The notes under the pieces: generated by a model
Database searches by the model: none
The model's input: the letters and a program-made list of their open reading frames with translations, nothing else
Told to the model about the DNA's origin: nothing
Shown: piece after piece, positions 1 through 4,939 of the stretch
How positions within the stretch are numbered: the stretch's first letter is position 1
Layout: every line of letters begins with the position of its first letter
Made by a program: the position numbers and the translations under genes
Source: DASZZY01 sp036260395
GTDB lineage: Bacteria > Actinomycetota > UBA4738 > CALAEC01
NCBI GenBank assembly: GCA_036260395.1
Contig: DASZZY010000032.1
Span: 1-13,216 of the forward strand
Length of the DNA: 13,216 nucleotides
Direction of reading: 5' to 3'

Positions 1-243
1 GCGGCCGGCACGTTCATCCCGTTCGTCGCCGGGCTGAGCGAGATGCGGTTCGGCCGGTTCCTGGCCTTCGACGTGCCGTCGGTGGCGGTGTGGGCCACCG
101 GGATCGGCGTGGTCGGCTACGTCTTCGGCCGCAACCTCGAACTGGTCGACACGATCATCTCTCGGTTCGGCTGGATCATGCTCGGGCTGCTGGCCGTGAT
201 GGTCGCGCTCGTGGTCCTGCGACGGCGGCGCCGCACCTCGTGA
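1..243 (+). CDS. DedA family membrane protein, C-terminal part (5' end outside window)
   Basis: The frame is open from base 1 and ends at TGA 241-243, giving 80 residues. The visible part reads TFIPFVAGLSEM, then a hydrophobic segment ending GYVFG, then a second membrane segment (about residues 58-74) and a run of arginines at the end. The pattern of a proline-containing FIPFVAG loop, a conserved Arg-Phe pair and a final helix with a basic cytosolic tail is that of the DedA/SNARE-associated (VTT domain) family. These are inner-membrane proteins; several members translocate undecaprenyl phosphate or phospholipids across the membrane. The catalytic acidic and arginine residues lie upstream of the window, so the specific substrate cannot be judged. 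The gene converges on the LLM oxidoreductase gene with a 10-bp gap. Family assignment is fairly secure; subfamily is not. Confidence 0.8.
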   Translation, partial: AAGTFIPFVAGLSEMRFGRFLAFDVPSVAVWATGIGVVGYVFGRNLELVDTIISRFGWIMLGLLAVMVALVVLRRRRRTS

Positions 244-253
244 GCCTGGAGGC

Positions 254-1108
254 CTACAGCACCGCGTCCGCCAGGAGGTCGACCTCGGAGAGTTCGGGGA
301 CCGTGGGGAAGAGGATGACCTCCCCGACGCCGGCGGTGCGGAAGCGCTCCACCGTCCGCCGGACCTCGTCGCGACCTCGGGGCACCGCCTCGGCGAACGG
401 CCGGGCATCGGGGCCGTAGTAGTCGAGCAGGTTCTCGATCGACCGCTCCTCGGTGCCCCGGCCCATCGAGAAGTAGGCGAGCGCGGCGATCTTCGGCTCG
501 CCGTCGCGCCCCGCCTCCCGCCACTCGGCGCGGACGCGCTCGGCGAACGGGCCGACCTGGTCGGGGGAGCCGCCCCCCGCCGTCCAGCCGATCCCCCAGC
601 GGGCGACCCGTTCGACCGCCCGGTCGGAGAGCCCCCCGATCATGACGGGCACCGCCCGGCCGTTGGTGGGCCGGGGCGTGGGTGGCCGCGGGCATCCGCC
701 GACGGACTCGCCGCGCCACGCGCCGTGCATGAGCTCAAGGTCCTCGTCGAAGCGGCGTCCCCGGTCCTCGAACCGGCGCTCGGAGGCCACGAAGTCGTCC
801 TGCCTTCCCCCGACCCCCAGCCCGAGCGTCAGCCGGCCGCCCGAGAGCTGGTCCACGCTGGCCGCCGCCTTGGCCAGCAGGATGGCGTTCCTCGTGGGCG
901 CCAGCAGGATGTTGGTCATGAGGCCGATGCGGTCGGTGGCGGCGGCGGCGGCGGCCAGGGTGGGCAGCGAGTCGTAGCTCGGATACGCCACGCGGTCGAG
1001 CGTCGCCAGGGTCGAGAAGCCCCGCTCCTCCGCGCGCCGCGCCCACCCGAGCATGACCCGGCCCTCCACGCCGGGGACGGTGTTCGGAAGCCCGATGCCG
1101 ATGTCCAT
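254..1108 (-). CDS. LLM-class (luciferase-like) flavin/F420-dependent oxidoreductase
   Basis: This encodes 284 residues, a usual length for single-domain bacterial-luciferase-like TIM-barrel oxidoreductases. The N-terminus MDIGIGLPNT forms the first strand; ATLDR (35-39), an alanine-rich helix leading to TDRIGLMTNILLAPTRN (58-74), and DQLSGGRLTLGLGVGGRQDDF (86-106) are the signature stretches of the family. PVMIGGLSDRAVERVARWG (154-172) is the usual C-terminal phosphate-binding segment. Such enzymes use FMN or F420; actinobacterial members are commonly F420-dependent, but cofactor and substrate cannot be read from this sequence. The start is ATG at 1106-1108, chosen because AAGGAGG lies 6 nt upstream and the homology begins exactly there; a much longer upstream extension of the frame would overlap marR antisense and is rejected. 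It is divergent from a MarR regulator that probably controls it. Confidence 0.88.
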   Translation of the reverse strand: MDIGIGLPNTVPGVEGRVMLGWARRAEERGFSTLATLDRVAYPSYDSLPTLAAAAAATDRIGLMTNILLAPTRNAILLAKAAASVDQLSGGRLTLGLGVGGRQDDFVASERRFEDRGRRFDEDLELMHGAWRGESVGGCPRPPTPRPTNGRAVPVMIGGLSDRAVERVARWGIGWTAGGGSPDQVGPFAERVRAEWREAGRDGEPKIAALAYFSMGRGTEERSIENLLDYYGPDARPFAEAVPRGRDEVRRTVERFRTAGVGEVILFPTVPELSEVDLLADAVL

Positions 1109-1114
1109 GCGGTT

Positions 1115-1139
1115 CCTCCTTCGCGGCTCTCCGAGCCGC
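1115..1139 (-). promoter_or_regulatory. Strong Shine-Dalgarno and adjacent perfect inverted repeat before the LLM gene
   Basis: AAGGAGG (plus coordinates 1115-1121, read on the minus strand) sits 6 nt before the ATG. One base further upstream is a perfect 7-bp inverted repeat, GCGGCTC (1123-1129) and GAGCCGC (1133-1139) with a 3-nt centre. If transcription starts near 1134 from the -10 box at 1141-1146, only part of the hairpin would be in the RNA, so the repeat could instead be a DNA-binding site. Confidence 0.55.
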
Positions 1140-1140
1140 C

Positions 1141-1146
1141 ATCCTA
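1141..1146 (-). promoter_or_regulatory. Candidate -10 box for the LLM gene
   Basis: Read on the minus strand, 1146-1141 is TAGGAT, 32 nt upstream of the ATG of the LLM gene. It is the mirror image of the TAGGAT -10 box of marR at 1173-1178. A TTGACG lies at 1161-1156, but only 9 nt away, too close to act as its -35; no good -35 is seen at 16-18 nt. Confidence 0.4.
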
Positions 1147-1164
1147 TCGTTGTGCCGTCAACTA
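1147..1164. promoter_or_regulatory. Candidate MarR operator
   Basis: The 18-bp site TCGTTG-TGCCGT-CAACTA is an inverted repeat whose half-sites match at 5 of 6 positions. It lies exactly between the two divergent TAGGAT boxes and covers the marR -35 element at 1150-1155. MarR-family dimers bind palindromes of about this size, so a protein bound here would block transcription in both directions. The assignment to the adjacent regulator is inferred from position. Confidence 0.5.
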
Positions 1165-1178
1165 GCGGCTGGTAGGAT
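1150..1178 (+). promoter_or_regulatory. marR promoter (TTGTGC, 17 bp, TAGGAT), probably leaderless
   Basis: A -35-like TTGTGC (1150-1155), a spacer of exactly 17 bp and a -10 TAGGAT (1173-1178) are followed after 6 nt by the GTG at 1185. With the usual distance from -10 to start site, transcription would begin at or next to the GTG, giving a leaderless mRNA. No Shine-Dalgarno lies in the intervening bases. Confidence 0.6.
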
Positions 1179-1184
1179 CGAGGG

Positions 1185-1721
1185 GTGCGGGTCGGGATGG
1201 AGGAGCGGATGGCGGCCTGGGTCGCGTTCCTCCAGGCGCATTCGGTGGTCGTCGAGCGGCTCAACCGCGAGCTCGAGGACGGCCACGGCCTGCCGCTCAC
1301 CTGGTACGAGGTGCTCCTGCGGCTCGAGATGACCCCGGACGGGCGCCTGCGGATGCTCGACCTGGCGCGGACGCTGCTCCTCTCCAAGAGCGGCGTGACC
1401 CGCCTCGTGGACCGCATGGAGGCCGCGGGGCTGGTCGCCAGGCAGCCCTCGCCGCGGGACCGCCGGGTCATCTGGGCGGCGATCACGTCGAAGGGCCGCG
1501 TGGCGTTCGACGAGGCGGCCCCGGTCCATCTGCGCGGCGTCGAGCGGCACTTCATGAGCGCCATGACGGCCGAAGAGGTCCGCGGCCTGCTGGCGGCGCT
1601 CACCAAGGTGCTCCGGGCCAACGGGCACCCGGACGAGGCCTGTCACGCGCCCAAGGACTTCCGCGTGGTGGCGGAGGCCTGCGCGGGCCAGGCCGCTCGG
1701 GCGGTCACCCCCGCCCGCTAG
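1185..1721 (+). CDS. MarR family transcriptional regulator
   Basis: This encodes 178 residues with a MarR winged helix-turn-helix. LTWYEVLLRLEMTPDGRLRM (38-57) leads into helix LARTLLLSKSGVTRLVDRME (60-79, recognition helix) and the wing AAGLVARQPSPRDRRV (80-95), followed by the dimerisation helices. The DRR wing motif is characteristic. The GTG at 1185 is preferred because it lies 6 nt after a TAGGAT box; an ATG at 1197 would give a protein 4 residues shorter. MarR proteins are usually homodimeric repressors released by small phenolic or other ligands, or by oxidation. The divergent LLM oxidoreductase is the likely target, with autoregulation through the site at 1147-1164. The C-terminal tail after about residue 147 is longer than in typical 140-150-residue family members and carries Cys153 and Cys166. 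It converges on the CBS-domain gene with a 9-bp gap. Confidence 0.9.
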   Translation: MRVGMEERMAAWVAFLQAHSVVVERLNRELEDGHGLPLTWYEVLLRLEMTPDGRLRMLDLARTLLLSKSGVTRLVDRMEAAGLVARQPSPRDRRVIWAAITSKGRVAFDEAAPVHLRGVERHFMSAMTAEEVRGLLAALTKVLRANGHPDEACHAPKDFRVVAEACAGQAARAVTPAR

Positions 1722-1730
1722 GCTCGGTCG

Positions 1731-2219
1731 CTACGACCTGGCGTCGCGGACCCGCTCCGGCGTCCCCCGCTCGGGCTGGTCCGACAGCTCCGTGGTGGTC
1801 GGCGACTCGGAGACCTCCTCGAGCGCCTCCCCGACCGCCCGCTTCGAGGCGTCGGCGAAGGCCAGGTCGCCGATCGACAGGATCCCGACGAGCTTGTCGT
1901 CCTTGACGACCGGCAGCCGGCGGACCTTGTGCTCGGCCATCAGGTCCCGGGCCTCGGAGATGCGGGTGTCGGGCGAGACCGTGACGGTGGCCTTCGTGGC
2001 GATGTCCGAGAGCCGCACGCTCATCGGGTCCTTCCGCTCGGCGACGACGCGGACGACGATGTCGCGGTCGGTGACGAGCCCCACGAGCTCCTCGCCCTCG
2101 GCCACCGGGATGACGCCGACGTCGAACTGCTTCATCAGGGCGGCGGCGTCGGCGGCGTTCATCTCCGGCGAGGCGGTCTGGGGCGACTCGGTCATGGCGT
2201 GGCGGACCAGGATCGACAT
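1731..2219 (-). CDS. Two-CBS-domain protein, Hrp1-like
   Basis: This encodes 162 residues with two tandem CBS domains (about 8-62 and 74-126), which form a Bateman module. FDVGVIPVAEGEELVGLVTD (32-51) with RDIVVRV following, and HKVRRLPVVKDDKLVGILSI (97-116) with GDLA following, are the repeated beta-alpha-beta cores; each ends in the typical G(I/L)(V/L)(T/S)xxD motif. The layout, length and RD-I-V signature resemble mycobacterial hypoxic response protein 1. Bateman modules usually bind adenine nucleotides or related ligands, but no effector partner is fused here. The acidic, Ser/Thr-rich tail (135-162) looks disordered. The start ATG at 2217-2219 has AAGGAGGAGG six nt upstream. The neighbouring stress-type promoters and YihY-holin operon suggest a stress role; that is inference. 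Confidence 0.88.
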   Translation of the reverse strand: MSILVRHAMTESPQTASPEMNAADAAALMKQFDVGVIPVAEGEELVGLVTDRDIVVRVVAERKDPMSVRLSDIATKATVTVSPDTRISEARDLMAEHKVRRLPVVKDDKLVGILSIGDLAFADASKRAVGEALEEVSESPTTTELSDQPERGTPERVRDARS

Positions 2220-2250
2220 GGCTTACCTCCTCCTTGGGCTGCCACCTACT

Positions 2251-2275
2251 TTTCCGGGCCGGAACCGGCCGAAAC
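2251..2275. repeat. Inverted repeat in the CBS gene leader
   Basis: GGCCGG (2257-2262) and CCGGCC (2265-2270) are separated by AA, and the flanks TTTC (2251-2254) and GAAA (2271-2274) continue the symmetry after a 2-nt bulge. It could be a hairpin in the CBS mRNA or a DNA-binding site. On the minus strand the same bases give GTTT, 16 nt, GGAAAA, a poor match to an alternative-sigma promoter; I do not call it one. Confidence 0.4.
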
Positions 2276-2312
2276 AGCGGCGCCGGACGCCATGATTTTT
2301 TTTGCCGGTATG

Positions 2313-2338
2313 GGTTTCGACCGTTCGGCCCGGGGAAT
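2313..2338 (+). promoter_or_regulatory. SigB/SigF-like promoter candidate P1
   Basis: GGTTT (2313-2317), 15 nt, GGGAAT (2333-2338). The mycobacterial SigF and Streptomyces SigB stress sigma factors recognise roughly GGTTT, 14-17 nt, GGGTA; this site differs at one -10 position. A start near 2345 would transcribe the structured RNA ending at the terminator at 2417-2461. No SigB family gene is in the window, so the match is by consensus only. Confidence 0.5.
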
Positions 2339-2344
2339 AGAGGG

Positions 2345-2461
2345 CCGTGGCGAGTCAACGCCGCCCATGGGCTCGGCGCTGCCAGGTGCCGGACCCGGCA
2401 GACCGCCGCACAACTACAGACCCCCGAGGACGGCTCCCTCCCCCTCGGGGGTCTGGCTTTT
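2345..2461 (+). ncRNA. Candidate small RNA or attenuated leader upstream of the yihY-holin operon
   Basis: No protein gene is evident on the plus strand here, yet the stretch runs from a promoter candidate to a strong terminator, about 117 nt. Three stem-loops can be drawn. The first pairs GGGC (2342-2345) with GCCC (2363-2366) and GGCG (2349-2352) with CGCC (2359-2362), loop AGTCAA; its outer stem would begin a few bases before the estimated start. The second pairs CTGCC (2379-2383) with GGCAG (2397-2401) and GGT (2385-2387) with ACC (2393-2395). The third is the 13-bp terminator. The exact start is uncertain. I do not recognise a known RNA family: the conserved cores of tmRNA, RNase P, SRP RNA and cobalamin, TPP or SAM riboswitches are not apparent. 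It may be a free stress-induced sRNA, or a 5' leader that controls read-through into yihY. Confidence 0.45.
2417..2461 (+). terminator. Intrinsic terminator, 13-bp perfect stem
   Basis: CAGACCCCCGAGG (2417-2429) pairs perfectly with CCTCGGGGGTCTG (2443-2455) across a 13-nt loop, followed by GCTTTT. It points along the plus strand, but no plus-strand protein gene precedes it within 690 bp (marR ends at 1721). It therefore ends either the candidate RNA starting near 2345 or acts as an attenuator 54 nt before yihY. On the minus strand the same stem lacks a U tract. Confidence 0.8.
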
Positions 2462-2469
2462 GGGGGCCC

Positions 2470-2502
2470 GGTTCCCCGGTTCCCCGCCTCCGCCTCGGGT
2501 AA
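2470..2502 (+). promoter_or_regulatory. SigB/SigF-like promoter candidate P2 for yihY-holin, with an 8-bp tandem repeat
   Basis: GGTTC (2478-2482), 14 nt, GGGTAA (2497-2502); the -10 half is a full match to the SigB/SigF type. A start near 2509 would leave only about 6 nt before the TTG at 2515. GGTTCCCC occurs twice in tandem (2470-2477, 2478-2485), the second copy providing the -35. The TAA in the -10 is also an in-frame stop that limits how far upstream the coding region can start. Confidence 0.5.
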
Positions 2503-2514
2503 GTACCGGTCGCC

Positions 2515-3768
2515 TTGCTGGAGCGCCTCAAGGAGAGCCGGGTCGTTCAGGTGGGCCAGGCGGTCAGCTCCCGCTACGGGGACGACGCGGGCGGCTACCT
2601 GGCGTCCTCCATCGCCTTCTACGGCTTCGTGTCGCTGTTCCCCATGTTGCTGCTGGCGCTGTCGATCGTGGGGTTCGTGCTGGCGGCGAACCCCGAGCTG
2701 CAGGACCGGGTCGTGGGCCGGGTGACCGCGGCGGTGCCCGGGCTCGAGGAGCTGATCGGCGAGAACATCCGGGCGCTGATCGCCAACCGGGCCGGCGCCG
2801 GGATCGTCGGCCTCGGGGGGCTGTTCTGGACCGGCACGGCCGCTGTCGGCGCGTCGAGGAACGCGCTCCGGCAGATCTTCCGCGAGCCGCGGATCGAGGG
2901 CTTCGTCCGCCAGAAGGGATGGCTGCTGCTGACGACGGCGTGGCTCGGCGCCGTGGCGCTCGTCAGCCTGGGGGCCGCGGCGGCCATCGCCGGCGTCCGG
3001 GCCACCGGGCCCCTCGGGGTGGCGCTCCTCGTCGTGATCCCGGTGGTCACGCTGGCGCTCGACCTCGGAATGTTCCTGGCCGCGTACTGGGTGCTGCTCC
3101 GGCGCCGGTACCGGCCCGCCAGCCTCCTGCCGGGGGCGGCCTTCGCCGCGATCGGGTGGGCCGTCCTGAAGCTGGCCGGGGCGTGGTACGCCACGAGGAC
3201 CGCGGAGAGCTCCTCCGCGGTGTACGGGGGGTTCGCGGCCGCTGTGGCGGCGCTGCTGCTGCTGTACCTCGCGGCGCGGCTGTTCGTGTATGGAGCGGAG
3301 CTGAACGCGGTATTGATGGAGGAAGGAGGTGGTCGCGTGGAGACCCCGGACGGCACCCGACCCGTGCGCGAAGGGACCGCGAGCCCGCAGGAGCGCTCGA
3401 CCGGCGAGCTGGTGCGGGCCATCGGGACCGACATGGTCGAGCTGGTCCGCAAGGAGATCGAGCTCGCGAAGCAGGAGGTCCGCGAAGGGATCGCGGCGAG
3501 GATCAAGGGAGCAGTGGGCCTGGCGGTGGCCGGGGTCGTCGGCCTGTTCGCGCTGGGATTCCTGGCTGCCGCGGCGGCGTGGGCGCTGGACATCGTGCTC
3601 CAGCCCTGGGCATCCCGGCTCATCGTGGGCGGCGTCTTCCTGCTCGTGGCGGCGGTGGCCGCCGGGGCAGGAGTGCGGCAGCTCCGGAGCGCGCCGCTGA
3701 CGCCCCGGCGGACGCAGGAGACCATCAAGGAGGACGTGGAATGGGCAAGAGCTCAACTGAAACGGTGA
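2515..3768 (+). CDS. YihY/BrkB-family membrane protein fused to a holin-superfamily (Phage_holin_3_6-like) domain
   Basis: This encodes 417 residues in one frame. Residues 1-270 are a YihY/BrkB protein: SIAFYGFVSLFPMLLLALSI (32-51) is the family hallmark, and about six membrane segments end with RLFVYGAELNAVL (255-267), the normal family C-terminus. Residues 294-417 match the actinobacterial Phage_holin_3_6 pattern: STGELVRAIGTDMVELVRKE (295-314), a further amphipathic helix, two membrane helices (about 332-359 and 367-388), and the tail QETIKEDVEWARAQLK. These are normally separate adjacent genes. An in-frame GTG at codon 275 has its own AAGGAGG 7 nt upstream, so the holin domain may also be made alone (143 residues). 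TTG at 2515 is the first start codon after an in-frame TAA at 2500; no clear ribosome site precedes it. YihY function is not settled despite an old RNase BN label; an envelope stress role is inferred. Confidence 0.82.
   Translation: MLERLKESRVVQVGQAVSSRYGDDAGGYLASSIAFYGFVSLFPMLLLALSIVGFVLAANPELQDRVVGRVTAAVPGLEELIGENIRALIANRAGAGIVGLGGLFWTGTAAVGASRNALRQIFREPRIEGFVRQKGWLLLTTAWLGAVALVSLGAAAAIAGVRATGPLGVALLVVIPVVTLALDLGMFLAAYWVLLRRRYRPASLLPGAAFAAIGWAVLKLAGAWYATRTAESSSAVYGGFAAAVAALLLLYLAARLFVYGAELNAVLMEEGGGRVETPDGTRPVREGTASPQERSTGELVRAIGTDMVELVRKEIELAKQEVREGIAARIKGAVGLAVAGVVGLFALGFLAAAAAWALDIVLQPWASRLIVGGVFLLVAAVAAGAGVRQLRSAPLTPRRTQETIKEDVEWARAQLKR
3323..3339 (+). promoter_or_regulatory. Internal ribosome-binding site and GTG start for the holin domain
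   Basis: AAGGAGG (3323-3329) stands 7 nt before GTG 3337-3339, in frame with the yihY coding region and exactly at the junction between the two domains. It is the best Shine-Dalgarno in the operon apart from the one before DUF3618. It suggests either internal initiation within the fusion or that the fusion arose recently by loss of a stop codon. Confidence 0.6.
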
Positions 3769-4028
3769 ACGAGATCGAGGACATCCGCGGGCGCATCGAG
3801 GGGAACCTCCGCCAGCTCGAGGACCGCGTCCCGAACGCCGGGCTGTGGGCCAGGCGCGCGGCGATGGCGCTCGGCGGGCTGGTGGGGCTGCTCGTGCTCC
3901 GACGGATCTGGAAGGGGATCCGGTCCAGGGGCGGAGGGCTCGACGAGGACAGCTGGGTCCTGGTGCGCCTCCGCGACCTCGAGGAGCTGAGCGACGAGCC
4001 CATCTCCGTGGTGGTGGAGGAGGACTAG
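3741..4028 (+). CDS. Small DUF3618-like membrane protein
   Basis: This encodes 95 residues. The N-terminal part EIEDIRGRIEGNLRQLEDRV (11-30) is an amphipathic helix of the type found in DUF3618 proteins (IxxEIExTRxxLxxTLDxL-like), followed by one hydrophobic segment (about 37-53, AAMALGGLVGLLVLRRI) and a soluble acidic tail ending VVVEED. ATG 3741 has AAGGAGG at 3727-3733, 7 nt upstream, within the end of the preceding gene. The 28-nt overlap with yihY-holin indicates co-transcription and probably coupled translation. In actinobacteria DUF3618 genes commonly follow holin-superfamily genes, and the pair is thought to act at the membrane; no biochemical role is established. DUF3618 membership is likely but rests on helix pattern and context. 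Confidence 0.7.
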   Translation: MGKSSTETVNEIEDIRGRIEGNLRQLEDRVPNAGLWARRAAMALGGLVGLLVLRRIWKGIRSRGGGLDEDSWVLVRLRDLEELSDEPISVVVEED

Positions 4029-4041
4029 GCACTGGTGTAGA

Positions 4042-4066
4042 AGGGGGCCGTGACGGTCGGCCCCCT
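4042..4066 (+). promoter_or_regulatory. Perfect 9-bp hairpin enclosing the mutY start codon
   Basis: AGGGGGCCG (4042-4050) pairs perfectly with CGGCCCCCT (4058-4066) across TGACGGT. The GTG start of mutY is at 4050-4052, so its G closes the stem and its TG opens the loop; the only SD-like bases (AAGGGGG) are inside the stem. It could be a U-less terminator for the upstream operon, a translation-limiting hairpin, or both. TAGAAG at 4038-4043, 6 nt before the GTG, is a weak -10 candidate. Confidence 0.5.
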
Positions 4067-4919
4067 CCTGAGGTGGTTCCAGCCTCGCCGACGCGCCTAT
4101 CCGTGGCGTGACCGGCCGACCCCCTACCGGGTCCTGGTCAGCGAGGTCATGCTCCAGCAGACACAGGCCGCCCGCGTGGCGCCGGCGTTCCGCGCGTTCG
4201 TCCGCCGGTTCCCGTCGGTCCGCTCGCTGGCGGCGGCCTCCCGCGAGGAGGTCCTCCGGGCGTGGGCCGGCCTGGGGTACAACCGCCGGGCGGTGGCGCT
4301 GTCCGAGGCGGCCCGCGCGGTGGTCCGCGACCACGGCGGCCGGATCCCCCGGCGGGTGGACGAGCTGGTCCGTCTGCCGGGCGTCGGTCCGTACACCGCC
4401 GCGGCGGTGGCCGCGCTGGCCTACGGGGAGCCCGTCGCGGCCGTCGACACGAACGTCCGCCGCGTGGTGGTCCGCCACCGTCTCGGGGTCGAGGCCCCGG
4501 TGGCGACCGCCGGGGAGGTCGAGCGGGCCGCCCGCCGATGGATCGACGTCCGCCGTCCCGGCGACTGGAACCAGGCCGTCATGGACCTCGGCCGCGAGGT
4601 GTGCCGGCCGGTCCCCCGGTGCGTGGCGTGCCCGGTGGCCGCCTCGTGCCGGTTCTCGCCGGACGGCCGGCGGCCCGTCCGGACGCGTCGCGCGCCTGCC
4701 GCGCCGTTCGAGGGGTCGTCCCGGCAGCTGCGGGGCGCCGTGGTCCGGGCGCTGCTGGGCCGCTCGCCCCTGACGCTTCGAGCGCTGTCCGCGGCAGCAT
4801 CGCGGCCGCTGGAGGAAGTGACTGCCGCCGTCCGCGCGCTCCGCCGCGACGGCGTCGTGGAGGCTGGCCCGGCCGCCCTCGACGGGAGGGCCCAGGGCCG
4901 CGTCCGCCTGTCCCGGTAG
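4050..4919 (+). CDS. mutY: A/G-specific adenine DNA glycosylase MutY, short form without Nudix domain
   Basis: This encodes 289 residues. MutY removes adenine mispaired with 8-oxoguanine in base excision repair. Visible: YPWRDRPTPYRVLVSEVMLQQTQ from residue 17, with catalytic Glu32; the helix-hairpin-helix LPGVGPYT (109-116); catalytic Asp133 in AVDTNVRRV; and an iron-sulphur loop with Cys185, 191, 194 and 200. The first cysteine spacing is 5 residues, where MutY and EndoIII normally have 6. The tyrosine in the hairpin loop, instead of lysine, marks a monofunctional glycosylase. The C-terminal 75 residues look like a small helical/winged module, not the MutT-like 8-oxoG recognition domain of E. 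coli MutY (350 residues); short forms are common in actinobacteria. GTG 4050 is the only start between an in-frame TAG (4038) and the conserved LLRWF. Confidence 0.93.
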   Translation: MTVGPLLRWFQPRRRAYPWRDRPTPYRVLVSEVMLQQTQAARVAPAFRAFVRRFPSVRSLAAASREEVLRAWAGLGYNRRAVALSEAARAVVRDHGGRIPRRVDELVRLPGVGPYTAAAVAALAYGEPVAAVDTNVRRVVVRHRLGVEAPVATAGEVERAARRWIDVRRPGDWNQAVMDLGREVCRPVPRCVACPVAASCRFSPDGRRPVRTRRAPAAPFEGSSRQLRGAVVRALLGRSPLTLRALSAAASRPLEEVTAAVRALRRDGVVEAGPAALDGRAQGRVRLSR

Positions 4920-4924
4920 CCGCG

Positions 4925-4930
4925 TACGAT
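4925..4930 (+). promoter_or_regulatory. Candidate -10 box for lhr
   Basis: TACGAT lies 9 nt before the GTG at 4940, with no Shine-Dalgarno between; transcription from it would give a leader of 0-3 nt. The -35 region (about 4902-4907) does not match TTGACA, so the call rests on the -10 and its distance alone. Confidence 0.35.
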
Positions 4931-4939
4931 GGCCGGGCG

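Noticed and set aside
938..955. Six GGC repeats, as a possible phase-variable microsatellite
   Set aside because: It encodes the alanine-rich helix 53-58 that is normal at this place in LLM oxidoreductases. A three-base unit would not switch the frame.
2279..2303. GGCG-CCGGA-CGCC followed by eight T residues, as a plus-strand terminator
   Set aside because: The stem is only 4 bp, four bases separate it from the T run, and no plus-strand transcript clearly reaches it except read-through from marR across the antisense CBS gene. Too weak to call.
2347..2514. A GTG-started open frame just after promoter P1, as a possible leaderless peptide gene
   Set aside because: The predicted product is Arg/Pro/Gly-rich without any recognisable pattern, the frame runs through the 13-bp terminator and continues into yihY out of frame, and RNA structure explains the region better.
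2515..4028. Phage origin of the holin-like segment
   Set aside because: The Phage_holin_3_6 name is historical. In actinobacteria these proteins are chromosomal and sit with YihY and DUF3618. No endolysin, integrase or other phage gene is present.
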